Source of the DNA: Takakia lepidozioides
Lineage: Eukaryota > Streptophyta > Takakiopsida > Takakiales > Takakiaceae
Direction of reading: 5' to 3'
DNA: 64,000 nucleotides
Assembly: GCA_030704615.1 (NCBI GenBank)
Contig: CM060732.1
Span: 70,661,053 to 70,725,052, forward strand
Shown: piece by piece, positions 22,892 through 34,149 of the stretch
Position numbering within the stretch: position 1 is the stretch's first letter
Layout of the letters: each line of letters starts with the position of its first letter
Translations under genes and position numbers: made by a program
The notes under the pieces: model-generated
Told to the model about the DNA's origin: nothing
Databases searched by the model: none
Seen by the model: the letters and a program-made list of their open reading frames with translations, nothing else

Positions 22892-24972
22892 ATGGAAGCA
22901 ATTACCTGCAACAACCTCTCTTACTGTGAGAGGCATGGGCGAGACGTCTGCAACGACTGCCGTTTAGATTTCACTGATTTTCCATGTGAGTTTGAGATTC
23001 CAGAAAATGGTCAACCAGAGTACCCAGTTCGTGTTGATAATGAAGATCTTGAGAGCACCCTCCTGGCCAAACGGTGGCTGGACATGCAAAGGAAACCTTA
23101 TCTTGTCACTGCTGGGACTCTGAAGAGTTCTCAAGTACAGCTGCCGAAATTGAAAGCGTCAGATCGGCTTAACAAATCTGCCCGAGGTATACAGGAGACT
23201 CTGCTTGCGGTGTTTCACCAATTGCTTCCCATGTGCACAACACAACGATACTTTTTTGCAAATCAGCCGAGGATCATGATAGAGGACTTTGAGACGTTCG
23301 AGCAGTCGATACTCTTGTATGGAGAAAACCTCCATGATACCCTGGAACGGAAGATCAGCTTGTCGGTGGAAGTGCGTGCAATTGAGCTAACTGCTGGCGA
23401 TATGGCTTCTGAGCGAAAAAAGAAGGCAAGAGCAAGTCTCGTGAGCACATTTGGGTTGCTCCTGGAGCTTAATACTCAACGGACCTTCTGGCGAATGATG
23501 AGTTGACAACAGAATCCTATATTCGCCTGCTTGAGGGTTATGACGAGGAGGCAGATGATCATGTGGTGTTCACAGAGAAGGCGAAAGCCGAACTTCTGCA
23601 GTGGATCGGCCATGTATTCTGGTCATTACGGCATGCTCAGTATGTTCTGAATGAATTACGCAAGCATCAGCATGTTATGTACCAGCGCAATGAATTCCCT
23701 TTCTACCCATGGGATGTGGATGCACTTGAAGCAGGACTTGACGTGCACCTGATTATTGCCAAGCTTAGTAGATGCCCCATTCATGACTTTCACTTCATGG
23801 CTTCAGCTTTCAATGAGCTGAGACAGGCCAGTGAGTATCCAGAGCAAATGGTGCATGTTAGCTCTGCAATGATGGTTGCCATAGACGAGATGAGTGCAAG
23901 GTTCCGTGTATTGGAGTTATTGATGCGTGCAGGGCAGGTAAGTGCGACAAGAATCCAGGTGAAAAAAGCGCTCACTGGATTCAGCTTTGATCCGTCTGTT
24001 CTGGAATCATATTCCACTATGGAGGATGCACTGAATGTCATATATGATAATATCTCTGCACCGAAACTGAGGAATCCCACACCTGAAAGCTGTTCATTTT
24101 TGCTAGAGCTGATTGTACTAGAGAGAGACTGTCGGATTAAGTATATGAAGAAGTTTATGCGTCTTCCAGTGCCAGATACTACAGATTTCACAAAAGAGTT
24201 GTTTGATGTTTTCAAGCCAACTTACACAAAGCTGTATCGAAAATCTATCCGTCTGCTTTGGAAGGGCCGCGAACGATCTTTGCTCTCCTCTGAAGTTGCC
24301 CGCAGAACTGAACACAGGCTTGCAGGTCAGAAGAAGAAAAGCAAGAAAAAAGCATCCGTTTCTGGGCCTTCAGGTTGGGAGATTGGAGACTTAGCCGAAG
24401 CTCGAAGGGTGCCAGAAGAGTCTTTTGTTGACCCGCGTTTGTTTTGGGCTATCGGGGATGGATCCGTAGAGCGATATGAGCTGACAACTTTTCGCGAAAA
24501 GATCAAGACACGAAAGAGCAATGCCACATATATTGAAGCAAGTCCGACCTCTGTCGACAGTCCACCATCTACTGTTGCTGAAGAAATGCCATCTCCTGTG
24601 CCTCGCTCTTTGAATGAACTGAAGGAAAGTGATTTGACCACACGTGACATATTGTGGCGGAAAGTGAAGGGTCTAGTGAAGTGGAGCAGTGTGCAAAAGT
24701 TTCTGACTCGGCTTGGTTGTAGTATACTCAGTCTGGACGGGTCTAGGAAGAAAGTAGTGGACAGCAACACTCGTCGCTGCACTGTTCTCCACAAGCCACA
24801 CCCTAGTGAGGAATGTCGACGGGATCAGCTGGACAATTATCGAATACATTTGGAGGATTGGTTGCATATTAACTATGAGGATCTGGTTACTCCTGATGAG
24901 ATGACCCCAGAGAGCAGATGTGCAGACAGGGGCTTGGACCCTTCCAAAGATGTAGAGAGGGGCCCGACTTAG
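22892..24972 (+). CDS. Unknown Cys-cluster protein with C-terminal HicA-like domain, frame interrupted
   Basis: Two long frames abut. Frame 1 (22892-23506, 204 aa) starts at an ATG followed by a Cys cluster (C-x5-C-x7-C-x2-C, with GRDVCNDC) that looks metal-binding. Frame 2 covers about 23473-24972 (489 residues from codon 23503) and is long and helical. It has a Lys-rich segment (QKKKSKKK, near 24,330) and a C-terminal block at about 24,640-24,880. That block has features of HicA-type mRNA-interferase folds: a helix, GC-x4-DGSRKK, then a strand and LHKPHPSEE, then a terminal helix. The HicA catalytic His in GSH is Arg here, so RNase activity is doubtful. The frame changes between about 23,470 and 23,505, either by a 1-nt lesion or a very short intron. 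Composition and codon use look the same on both sides. Confidence 0.5.
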
Positions 24973-25460
24973 ATACCACCATGACTATACTCTTCATCAA
25001 GTGTAGCATGTTTGAGTGCAATTTATCTGACTCCACAGTTTTGAACATTAGACATGTAACTGAGTATAGATGCATGTCTGCATAGCAAGCATCAAAGCTT
25101 CTTGCACATTTTGTGATATGATTCCTTGAAGGGGCTCGATACCTTCCTTGTTTTCATGCAGTGGTCACTGAGGCACTAAGGAGCAACCTTTTAGGCCGTT
25201 GAGAACTTGAAAGGCTTTCAAGAATGAGATGCTGTCAAGTGTTGATGGTTTTAGACAGACAGCCTGAAGAAACGTTTTAGAATGCTATACACTGGTTGTC
25301 AACCTGACTGTAGCAACACCTTCTCTAATTTCTTATACCTCTCTCCTCCATCATTTTTCTCACCTTCTCCATATAAGCCCACCTGCCAGTTGCAGCATAG
25401 CTATTCGATAGCAGTACATTAAGAGCCTCCATACCACACCCGTGCTGTGTATACCCTGTG
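24973..25460. other. Intergenic, nothing recognised
   Basis: This is downstream flank of the HicA-like gene. Short frames only; probable 3' UTR and spacer. Confidence 0.5.
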
Positions 25461-25461
25461 A

Positions 25462-26034
25462 TCATTGCAATCCATAAGACCACATTTCATTGACCCATAT
25501 TATTAAACACTTGATGTGCATCTCTTCTGCTCCCGCATTTGGCATACATGGCACAAAGGGTAGTCTGCAGAATGATATCTGGCAATATTCCAGCTTTTGT
25601 GATGTCTGCATTGACCTCTTTGCCCTTGCCCAAGGCTCCAAGGCTGCCACACCACCTTGGGAATGCATTATTTCCTCCATGAGTTGGACGCTACATTCCT
25701 GGAACATCTGGGGCATTGGTTCCGAGGCTTCCATGCCCAAGAGAAGGCGTTTGCGTGCTTGGGCCTCGTCCCTTATCTCGTCTAACTCCGTCATCTTTCT
25801 CCGAGAGCATAAGCTGGACGATAGGAAGATTCTTTCTGTTGGTGATTCCTTCTGGCTCACTAATTTAGCTTGGTGGAATCCGACAGTGGTTGACTCCCGG
25901 GAGGCACAGCTATCCTTGTCACTCCTGCAATCGCTTCCTCCTTTGTCAAGGTCGAGACATGGGTGCAAGGCAGGATTCAATGCGCCATCACGGCTCCAAC
26001 TCACAACAAAGAGAACTAGCATGATTAGGACCAC
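25462..26034 (-). CDS. Hypothetical 190-aa frame
   Basis: This is the longest frame in 25-28 kb. It is rich in Glu, Met, Ser and Arg in the middle (ELDEIRDEAQARKRLLLGME) and Cys-rich toward the end. No domain was recognised. A 203-aa frame overlaps it on the opposite strand, so at most one is real. Its 5' end enters the block duplicated at 8,985. Low confidence that it is a gene. Confidence 0.2.
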   Translation of the reverse strand: MVLIMLVLFVVSWSRDGALNPALHPCLDLDKGGSDCRSDKDSCASRESTTVGFHQAKLVSQKESPTERIFLSSSLCSRRKMTELDEIRDEAQARKRLLLGMEASEPMPQMFQECSVQLMEEIMHSQGGVAALEPWARAKRSMQTSQKLEYCQISFCRLPFVPCMPNAGAEEMHIKCLIIWVNEMWSYGLQ

Positions 26035-26700
26035 GCTTCAATCGAGAGATAGAGTGCCCTGCAAGGGGGTCATGTGCTTTCCTGCAAGTCTGAGAGATTG
26101 AATTCAAATGGAGGGGCAGTGTATCAAAAATCCCATAAACTACATAAAGTGCGCACAGGGGTGACAATCACATCTGACTCTTCTGCTAACTACCAAGAAG
26201 TTCGAGCCACATGCAATTGGGTCTGGTGCAAGTTTAGCGAGTATTTACCAGGAAAATGAGAGGAAGATCTGAGCCAGTTATCGTTGACTTTCAGGTCACA
26301 GCAGCTGTCCAAAGGGAGGTCCAAGTATATTTTCATGTGAGACGAGTGAACAGTGATCTCCTGATCGAAACTACACTGAGGGTGAACCAGAGTTCAGACC
26401 CACTATTGCATCACACTTGCTATGGGAAAACCCTACACCATCTATGCAGACTTTCGGAAGAGTAATAACAGAATTCAATGAGGATCTGGGTCAGACTCAT
26501 TTGGGGCATATTACGTATTCAATGATACCATGCCCAAGCATGTTTGACGAAAATGAAGAGAAGGTGGTACCAACACCATGGCCACAGGACTCCGAGGAAG
26601 ATGGAGAGAAGGTGGAAGTGATTGTGTGGCAGGGTCTGGATGGACGACTCAAGAGTGACTAAAAGCAGTTCTGGTTAATGGTAGATGCCTTGGTCACACC
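26000..26700 (+). repeat. Duplicated block, partner 8.99-9.60 kb, with small open frame
   Basis: The frame 26417-26662 encodes an acidic end (FDENEEKVVPTPWPQDSEED) and is intact here but broken in the partner. Nearby 26256-26465 is a second frame (GRSEPVIVDFQVTAAVQREV). They may be exons of one unrecognised gene. No known domain. Confidence 0.35.
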
Positions 26701-27035
26701 TGGTTTCAGATAACAGATGCTGGTGCTACTTTAGCCCGACATAATGTTGCAGACGTGTTTGCTTTAGTTTTTCACCATATCATTGATCTACTGTCGTGTT
26801 AGTCTGCATACGAAACAAGCTTGTGGGCGCTGTAGTGTAATCTGTACCATAACTAGCTCCCTCTGTGCTCCTGAACATGTTTCAGTAGATCTTGAACTGG
26901 GAAATAATGATTCGCCAGTTTGATGCTCAGATTGACACGCTCTTTTCTACACGTACTATCATGGGACAAGTACAACTCTTGCTAAGTTTCAACTTATCTG
27001 CTTTGGAGAGACTAGTACCCACATAATGAGTCCTT

Positions 27036-27190
27036 GGTAAGAAATGAAATAATACTTTATAATGTTTGGGGGAAGCTCAAAGAGCTTATGGGACAAGAGA
27101 AAGCACTAAACCAGAAAGGAGAGTGGTACCTCCAGAAGAAGCCTGAAAACAACTATTGGTCAAGGTATTGTCTAAGAGTGAACCCCTCAG
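27036..27190 (-). mobile_element. LINE-A 3' tail
   Basis: The reverse complement has CCCATAAGCTCTTTGAGCTT, a TATAAAGTATTATTTCATTTC end and the SLEQ-region remnant. It is 5'-truncated. Confidence 0.65.
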
Positions 27191-27762
27191 AAAGAAAGAA
27201 AAAAGATTTCCTATGCAAGAAGCCAGTAGGGCCCATGGGACACAATAGAACCTTTGATTGAGGAATTCTCATGCACACGTACTTGAAATGGAAACTTTGC
27301 TTCTGGGTTGAAGACCAGGATGTTGGTCTTATGGTTGACTGGTGATCCAGATTGCTGAGCAACCTCAAGAATTGAAGTTTGGGTGGGGTCTGTGGGGCCT
27401 GACAGTTAGTAAGTCGAGATTGAAGGACATGCTGAGTGGGGGCTCCACAGAATAGCTTGGGCCATCAGGTCATGTTTTCCCTCTAGATGCCTGGATCCAT
27501 TTTGTCTTACCAACAAATTGGAGGCACAACGGTCTACATGTTTTTCTGATTGTTTTCAAGCGTACTTAAATTGGAGTCAAAATCTGTAATTACGCGTATA
27601 ATTGTACAGTATGATCCTCATAATGGAAGACTTCAGTGAGAGATTAGGTTCCGCGGAATAGACAGTGGAATATAGACATAAATTTTCTGGGAACCACCGT
27701 ACATGGAGCACTCGCGGCCATTACAGTCTCGCGGGTTTGAATGTATGACTTTAAACTGTAGC

Positions 27763-27935
27763 TGATCACAAGGTTGGTATGTAATCACCCTGGTTGAATG
27801 TTAGGCCTTGGACTAACATTAACAAGGATTGGAATCGCCTTTGTATATGTAACAGTAAATACTCATGGATAAAAGTTACGGTTTGTTTGACCTCCAGCGG
27901 ATTTATAGAGCCTACCCCTCACACAATTTAACATA
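27763..27935 (+). repeat. Dispersed repeat, second copy of 13,120-13,290
   Basis: It shares the TATGTAATCACCCTGGTTGA start and GTAACAGTAAATACTCATGG with the first copy and is non-coding. 27,190-27,760 and 27,940-28,340 around it hold nothing recognisable. Confidence 0.55.
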
Positions 27936-28340
27936 TGAACTGAATTGTCAGCACAACACTGTAAAGCAGTATAAAACACCCAAATGAGGTGCTGAAGGCC
28001 CATTTTCAAAGACAAAAGAATTGCTTGATTTCATGATCTCATGAATCCATGGACCAGTGCAATCAAATTGTCTTAGGACTGCCCTATTTGTACTACTACC
28101 CTTACTAGTGCTTATGGGTTTGCTGATCAAAAGACAGTAATATGATACTCATGTCATGTCTGACCGCTTGCAGAGGTTGATGTCCATACATCCGTACTCC
28201 CGTGTCTAATCATCTGGTCAGAGGGATATCAGGATCAACTTTGGACTCAAAATCAACATGAGAAGTTGAGAACCAAACTTAGCAGGCCTCTGTCCCCTTT
28301 CTAAGAAAAAAATGACAACTTATGTAGAAGCCTAGTTCTT

Positions 28341-28690
28341 TTTTCTCTTTTTCTTGGGAAAGGGGAAACGAACCCAACAGATTGAGAACTGGTGGAAAAA
28401 ATAACCGCCAAAAGGCCGGTGACTACAACGTCACACCAAGTCCAAAACGAGAACCAACGCAAAAGCGGAAACTAAGCAGAGGGGAAAGAACCCAGAACAG
28501 ACAGAGCAAGCAATGCGCACTTGAAAGCAAGGAAACGCTTGGGAAGGAGAAGAGATGAGCAGGACACCAGCTACGAAGCCTAAATAACAGCGATTCAGAA
28601 CTGCAACTGGGGTCCCTAGCCCCACGGTGATCTCCCCCTCTTCACTCTCAATTGGAGACATCCCAACACGGGGAGCAGGTCATTCCAGTG
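28341..28690. other. Unclassified, possibly retroposed segment
   Basis: It starts with a T-rich TTCTTTTTTCTCTTTTTCTT run on the plus strand (an A-rich end on the minus strand) and continues as a purine-rich block. It is unlike its neighbours in composition. No match was recognised. Confidence 0.25.
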
Positions 28691-28782
28691 AGCCTATGTA
28701 GTTATTTCTGACCAAGTTAGAATGCCTGTGTATTTTTAATTTGTTTTTGTCTTTGCGGCGCCACAAAGGCTTACGTTGAAAC

Positions 28783-29091
28783 ATGGGGAGATTTTTGAGA
28801 GAGACAAAGGACATGGAAAAGCACCACAAAACGAAGGAGGAGACATTAGAAAGAGAGCTTCAAGAGGCAAGGCAAGCATTGCATGAGCTTGTGCAAACTG
28901 TAGAGCAAGAATCTGAGTGCGCAGTTTGTACTCACGAAATGGAAGGCACTCGGAAAAGGCAGTTGAGTAACTCTAGTGTTGAGGCTCAAAAGAGAGTGTG
29001 TTTCAAACCGTGCAACCATGCCGGGGTGTGTAGTGAGTGTGCCATAAAGATCTGGAGCCAATCTAGGAAATGTCCCTTATGCAACACCTGA
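28783..29091 (+). CDS. Short RING-HC protein, copy C
   Basis: This is an open 102-aa frame, or the last exon of a larger gene. It has one copy of the DMEKHHKTKEETLERELQEA coiled-coil unit in place of the four in copy B, then the same RING: CAVC, PCNHAGVCSEC and CPLCNT, with the stop immediately after the last pair. All eight zinc ligands are present. Substitutions relative to copies A and B run through the whole frame, so it is an older branch of the family. The 3' flank keeps a degraded version of the copy A/B flank. No 5' exons were identified. Confidence 0.5.
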   Translation: MGRFLRETKDMEKHHKTKEETLERELQEARQALHELVQTVEQESECAVCTHEMEGTRKRQLSNSSVEAQKRVCFKPCNHAGVCSECAIKIWSQSRKCPLCNT

Positions 29092-29392
29092 CTCACCGAG
29101 AGGCCAACTGCCATTGTCTTGTGACTATTGATGCACGAACGAGAGTTTGGATCCTATGTACAGCTGGCGTACAGTAGTTCATTCCATTTGTATTGTTTTA
29201 AGTTTCTGAAGTAAGAGATGCACTGTTTCGTTGATTTTGCAATTAAGTTCATTCGAAATACCCTCATTCCACAACGTATTCAACCATAGAGAGATTGAGC
29301 ATCCATGATGTGGACAACTAGCCCGTGAGGCTCCATAAAATTAGAACATAGAATTGTGTTTGTGATTGCAATCAAAAGTAGGCAACACTAAT

Positions 29393-29588
29393 CAAATCAT
29401 TTGATCTGTGGAGACTTTATTGAGGAAAATAGTGCAAATTTGCATGATAGGAAAAGGAGGTAGCCAGAGAAATGAAGGGTTTCACTTATCAAATCATTTG
29501 ACCTGTGGAGACTTGATTGAGGAAAATAGTGCAAATTTGCATGATAGGAAAAGGAGGTGGCCAAAGAAATGAAGGGTTTCAAAAGTTG
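29393..29588 (+). repeat. Tandem duplication, about 97 bp x 2
   Basis: The unit with TGTGGAGACT and GAGGAAAATAGTGCAAATTT is repeated once with a few changes (GATC/GACC, GGTAGCC/GGTGGCC). Confidence 0.85.
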
Positions 29589-29910
29589 CTGGAGTTTGGA
29601 GATTGAATTTGCTTTGCAGCTATTGATCACACCAACAAACCTGCCAGCAGCAGCAGCAAGAGGCTGTAGGGTAGCCAGCTCCTTTACAACACTTTACAGC
29701 ACTAATCCATAACCAATCCTGTAGGTAAGAGTGTTGGACCATCAATGGCTTTGCAAATTTATTGAAAGTTCCCCGCATGGCTCCTGCAAATATCATTGTC
29801 CCCTTGCTTCTCTTCACTCATGGATGTTTAGGCTTCTGTCCACATGTAACGCTGTCCCCAAATGCATTGAGAACCCAGGACCCCCTACAACTATCAGCTC
29901 ATGAAGAGCT

Positions 29911-29914
29911 ATAT

Positions 29915-29951
<37 letters not shown>
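29911..29951. repeat. (CT)n microsatellite
   Basis: About twenty uninterrupted CT units. Confidence 0.95.
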
Positions 29952-29956
<5 letters not shown>

Positions 29957-30157
29957 TTCTCTAGGAAAAGCAAACCAAAGATCTTCCTCACGATCCATTG
30001 CAGAAGTAGCTCTTTGGCTAAAACTAGTTATGGTTACTGGGAGACATCTTGGTCACCTTTGTAGATCACTGGTGCAAGTGTTGATTACCACTAATTCATG
30101 TTGCTCCAAGGTGATTGTATGCTGACATGATGTTGCAGGCCTTTGCTCTACTAGTTC

Positions 30158-30355
30158 TTCACCATACAAGTTGTAGCCCAGTGGTAATGGGCACATACCA
30201 CGTCGGAAGTGGTTGTGGGTTCAATCCACCCTTGGTGTCACAAAGGTGTCCACCTTCCTAACGGAAGGCAGTAACCCTTTGGGGTGAAGAGACACCATAA
30301 TTTACGCTTCCTTTGGGAGGCGTCAAATATTATTACTATTATTATTCACCATACA
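30158..30355 (+). mobile_element. tRNA-derived SINE, intact with target-site duplication
   Basis: The body is 30169-30344. It has a box A (TAGCCCAGTGG) and box B (GGTTCAATCC) at tRNA spacing, a tRNA-unrelated part containing AAAGGTGTCCACCTT and GGTGAAGAGACACC, and a (TTA)n-type 3' tail. Perfect 11-bp duplications TTCACCATACA flank it at 30158-30168 and 30345-30355. It is transcribed by RNA polymerase III and moved by a partner LINE; the partner is not evident here. Confidence 0.85.
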
Positions 30356-30544
30356 GCTATTCTCATGTTAGTTTGCATCTATTGTAGAGAACCAATGTGG
30401 GAACCATCGATGTTAGCTTAACACTTAAATGCCCAATGTGTACGCAACCATTCCCAATTTTCAGATTTGACCGGACATTATCTTCCTCCCAGGCTACCGG
30501 GCCTCATCAGATGCGTCCATCATTACAAAAAAATTAAATGTGAC

Positions 30545-30638
30545 AGCGGGAAGGTGGACACTGGACACCTTTGTGACACCGATCGGTGGATTGAACCACA
30601 ACCATTTCTACATGCCCATTACCACTGGGCTACAACTT
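30545..30638 (-). mobile_element. SINE copy, inverted and 3'-truncated
   Basis: In reverse complement it starts GTTGTAGCCCAGTGGTAATG, has box B GGTTCAATCC and GTGTCACAAAGGTGTCCA, then diverges. It lies about 200 bp from the intact SINE in opposite orientation, so the pair could fold in a transcript. Confidence 0.8.
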
Positions 30639-30926
30639 GGTTGTCCCCATCGTTGCACTTAGTGTGTTTGTGGACAATAATATACCACTGGTAGTAGCGT
30701 GCTTCCAACCGAGGGGTATTCGAATTACTATGTCATAGTGCAACACAAAAATTCAAACATTGTGATTGAAAGAATCCTTGCTATATGGACCACAATAACA
30801 TCATTTCACCAATAATCAAGTTTTCGAGATACCGCATTTATGACAGCATACAACCGTCCAAGTTTTTAAAAATAACTAAGCTTCTAAAGCTCCTATCCCT
30901 ATTTTGGTTGCCTCGGCCCAAAAACT

Positions 30927-31304
30927 CTAACATATCGCATCAGGCACTTTGCCAAGGCGGTTAAGAATGTTGAAGGCAGAAATCGAAGCTACACTCCAAC
31001 AACAAGAAAAGCCACCACACCCGTCGCAATTGATATCTCCACCTTATTGCAAAATTCCCCATAAAACATGCAAATTGGTAACCACTCTGCACTCGGTACA
31101 CCTTCTTTGGCATTATATCCAATTTCAGCAGAGGCCATTCCGCTTGCGAGAAGCAAGTATGCTATCAATTGATCCAATACGAATGTCACAACTTGGACAT
31201 CTTGAGCAAGTGATGTACCTTGACTTGCCCCCAAACTCAATAATGAAATTAGGAATTGCAAAAGGGTGTATCCAGCCACGACAGCGTTGATATAGAAATG
31301 AAAT
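30927..31304 (-). pseudogene. CASP-like (CASPL) membrane protein remnant
   Basis: Reading leftwards after an acceptor (ATGCAG at 31,305), the translation gives the second to fourth membrane spans of the CASPL family: YINAVVAGYTLLQFL, FVLDQLIAYLLLASGMA, then the extracellular loop EWLPICMFYGEFCNKV with its conserved Trp and paired Cys, then a last span. Just before the usual SAFN motif the frame breaks. One frame ends at TAG after FLVVGV, while another continues VASISAFNILNRLG to a stop at 30927. That is a single-base shift within the GTTGTTGG run. No first exon (first membrane span) was found upstream to 33.4 kb. It is probably a decayed copy; a sequencing error at the run is the alternative. 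Confidence 0.65.
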
Positions 31305-31349
31305 CTGCATTGCCGCACTTAAAATTAGTAGATATATCTGACTCACTAC

Positions 31350-33817
31350 TCACCAACAAACTTACATACAATCATTCTATTCAATTACATAACGAATCAT
31401 AATCCAGACAAAGTCACATGCACACATATGTAATTCAATCCCCTCAAATGAACTTAATACAAATGCATGGTTACATGCGAGCCCTCCCCTCACATAGTTA
31501 TGAATTGGCTGTGAAATGATTGACAAAATAATTCGGGAGATTAAATGCTAGGGAAATTGTGGTCGATCCAATATACTTCTTCTGTGCTAGACAAATAATG
31601 TTGTGTGGTTGCAATAATCCATAATAATGTGGCCTCTACTTTTGAGCACATAACCTATTGCCATTTTTGTATTAGAGACAAACCCAATCTGCTACTTTTC
31701 ATGAATTTTTCAGTGACAAAAAGTACTTGAAATTCAATATCTTCCACATGGCCCAAATCCAAAAATTATGAAACCGCCTCGGTGAGGGTTTTCTAATGGT
31801 ATCAAGACCACGGATGGAGGCCTAACGGTTTGGGAGATCTCAACGACGCTACAAAACCAAACAAACAAACTACCTCACTTGAAATATTGATATTATCTAA
31901 TTGAAGTTATCGTAGATTCTTTGAATGTAAGATGCCAAAAAGTAATTTTTTTTTGCTAAGTTATTGCCATGTGCTATACGAACATTCTTACTTGAGTCAC
32001 TGCTACTTGAAGCTAATTGATCAAAATTAGCTGAGACAACTATAGCATAATTGGATGCTCAACTTAATTATCTTCAGTTGCTATTTTGGTACTTTAACTT
32101 GAATCATTGCTACTTAGAACTAATTTAAGCAAATTGAGAAAAATTAGCTCAAATAAAAACTTGGTTATAATAGCTCATTGAATAAACTGCCACGTAAAGA
32201 TCATTTGACTTCAGATCCGTTAAATGTTCATGTTGCCAAAATATTAATGAGCACATTTTATTTTCTAAAAACCAATTATATAGAAAAACTAAAAGAGTAA
32301 ATTTATTATGTTACATATAAAATATTTTTTGAGAAACTAGGTAACACAATGTTTATGATTCATTATGGAAACCATGGTTTATGTATAATTATATTATTAC
32401 AATATTAATAATGTCCTATCAGTGATGACCGTGACAAAGAATCGAGCGATGCTAAGACAATTCTGTATATGGATTCAATGTAAGTTATTTCTCGCAGGGT
32501 TACTACTAATTTGCTTCGGAATTAGAGTGATGCGGACATGGCTTTTTAGTCTTTAAGTTCTGCATGGATGAGCAGCCACAGGGGAGCAATTATGGCCAAT
32601 GACCCTAAAAACCTCAACCCCAAACCCTATACTCTACACCCTAATTGTGAAACCACATCACCTCTTATCCTGAAGTTGGAGTTTTTAATATTTGGTGAGA
32701 TTCCCAATGATATGGTGGCGTTCATAACTTGATCTCCAGAAGGCTTCCAACGTTGTTTTTGTCACTATTTGTGAAGTCTATCCTTTTCTCTCTTTTTCTC
32801 GCACATTGTAACTGAATTGGTATTGAAATCTCAGGCATCGCTCCTTGTCTCTTTGTTTTTTTTTTCTTTGCTTCTTTATTGGGTTTTGGGTCACACATAT
32901 GAAAGACCGGAACATAAATTATAGCATACATGCTTATCTTATAAGGGAGTTTAATCAATTATTCTATACCAGTCCTTGCTAATAATGTAGTCCTTAAACT
33001 GAAAGTTTCATTTTAGTGCCGATCCAAAGTGCTTCTTGACTAACTTGATTGATTTAAGTTCACGCCATCAGAGATAAGCAATTTATCATCAGCCATAAAC
33101 AATTTGCCATCAGCTATCAGCAAGGGTCACTTGGTATTTGCCGAAGTGACAAAGCAAAAGCTTCATCAGCTCATCAACGATTACATATTAAACTTTATTT
33201 ATCAATTTTTGAGTTTCCTCCACGAGTGCAACCAAGTACTCATTGATAGATTGTAACTTAAAAATCTCAGACTAAAAATCGCAAAAAACCCATTCCACTC
33301 ATTGCCTACAATTGCAAAATTGCAAAAGTTCTGCGTAAATTTTAAGAGGCAAACCTAAAAAAAATCTGAGACTTCGATGCTTCCTTGCCCTCGTCTGACA
33401 GTAGCTTGAGCGGCATCACCCGTGGCAATTGTCTGGGGAACCTGACCACCAGTGGCCGAGCAAAGCAGCACGAGGCACCAAGCGGCTCCTGCCCACAACC
33501 CAAACAGAAACAGACCTGCACTCGATTCTAATAAACTTATCTCTCGTAGGGCCCTTATTCACTTCCAAATCCTCATCAACAGTCCTCATTTGGTCTGGAA
33601 CTAAACTAGGTACCCTAAAAAAAAAATCACTTCATGCCACGTGTTGTTTGCTACGAGTTCCTTCTTTTTCTGTCACTGCATGCGTTCCAGAATGGATGTG
33701 ACATTGGTCCCACGAAAAGTTGGTCCCTTGACGAGTGAGAGAAACCAATTGTGTAGTCTCTGACTGAGGGCAGGGCCAAAAATTAATCCAGGGCCTCTCT
33801 CCCCTGTTCACTTTTTC

Positions 33818-33848
<31 letters not shown>

Positions 33849-33900
33849 AAAAAAATTTGACTTTCATGACAAGTAAAGCGAGAGAAAAGACTCACTTTAG
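31350..33900. other. AT-rich region without recognised genes
   Basis: It contains long A/T-rich stretches, a degenerate telomere-type CCCTAAA-like cluster at 32,605-32,645 and an AAAAAG-rich run at 33,815-33,858. No supported exon. Confidence 0.5.
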
Positions 33901-34149
33901 TGGAAAGATGGTGGTGTACTTGGACTCTCTCTCCACTATTGTCAGTTCAATTGAGGTGGGTCCGGGCACCATTTGAGGTGGTTGAATTTCGTGCATGATT
34001 ACGTTAGGTCTATGGTATCCTTGGTGCCAGGGATACCCCCCCCATCGGTCGCATGGTGTCCCCTAGACACTGGTCTTTTACTACATAGGGCCCACCCCTG
34101 AAAAGGGGCACCAGCCGCAGGGCGAAGTGGCTCTTAGTTACGTCAGCTT

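Noticed and set aside
25490-26101. 203-aa plus-strand frame
   Set aside because: It overlaps the 190-aa minus frame, lacks any domain, and its 3' part lies in a duplicated block where the frame is not kept.
29750-30125. Frames with (SL)n repeats near 29.9 kb
   Set aside because: They are translations of the (CT)n microsatellite.
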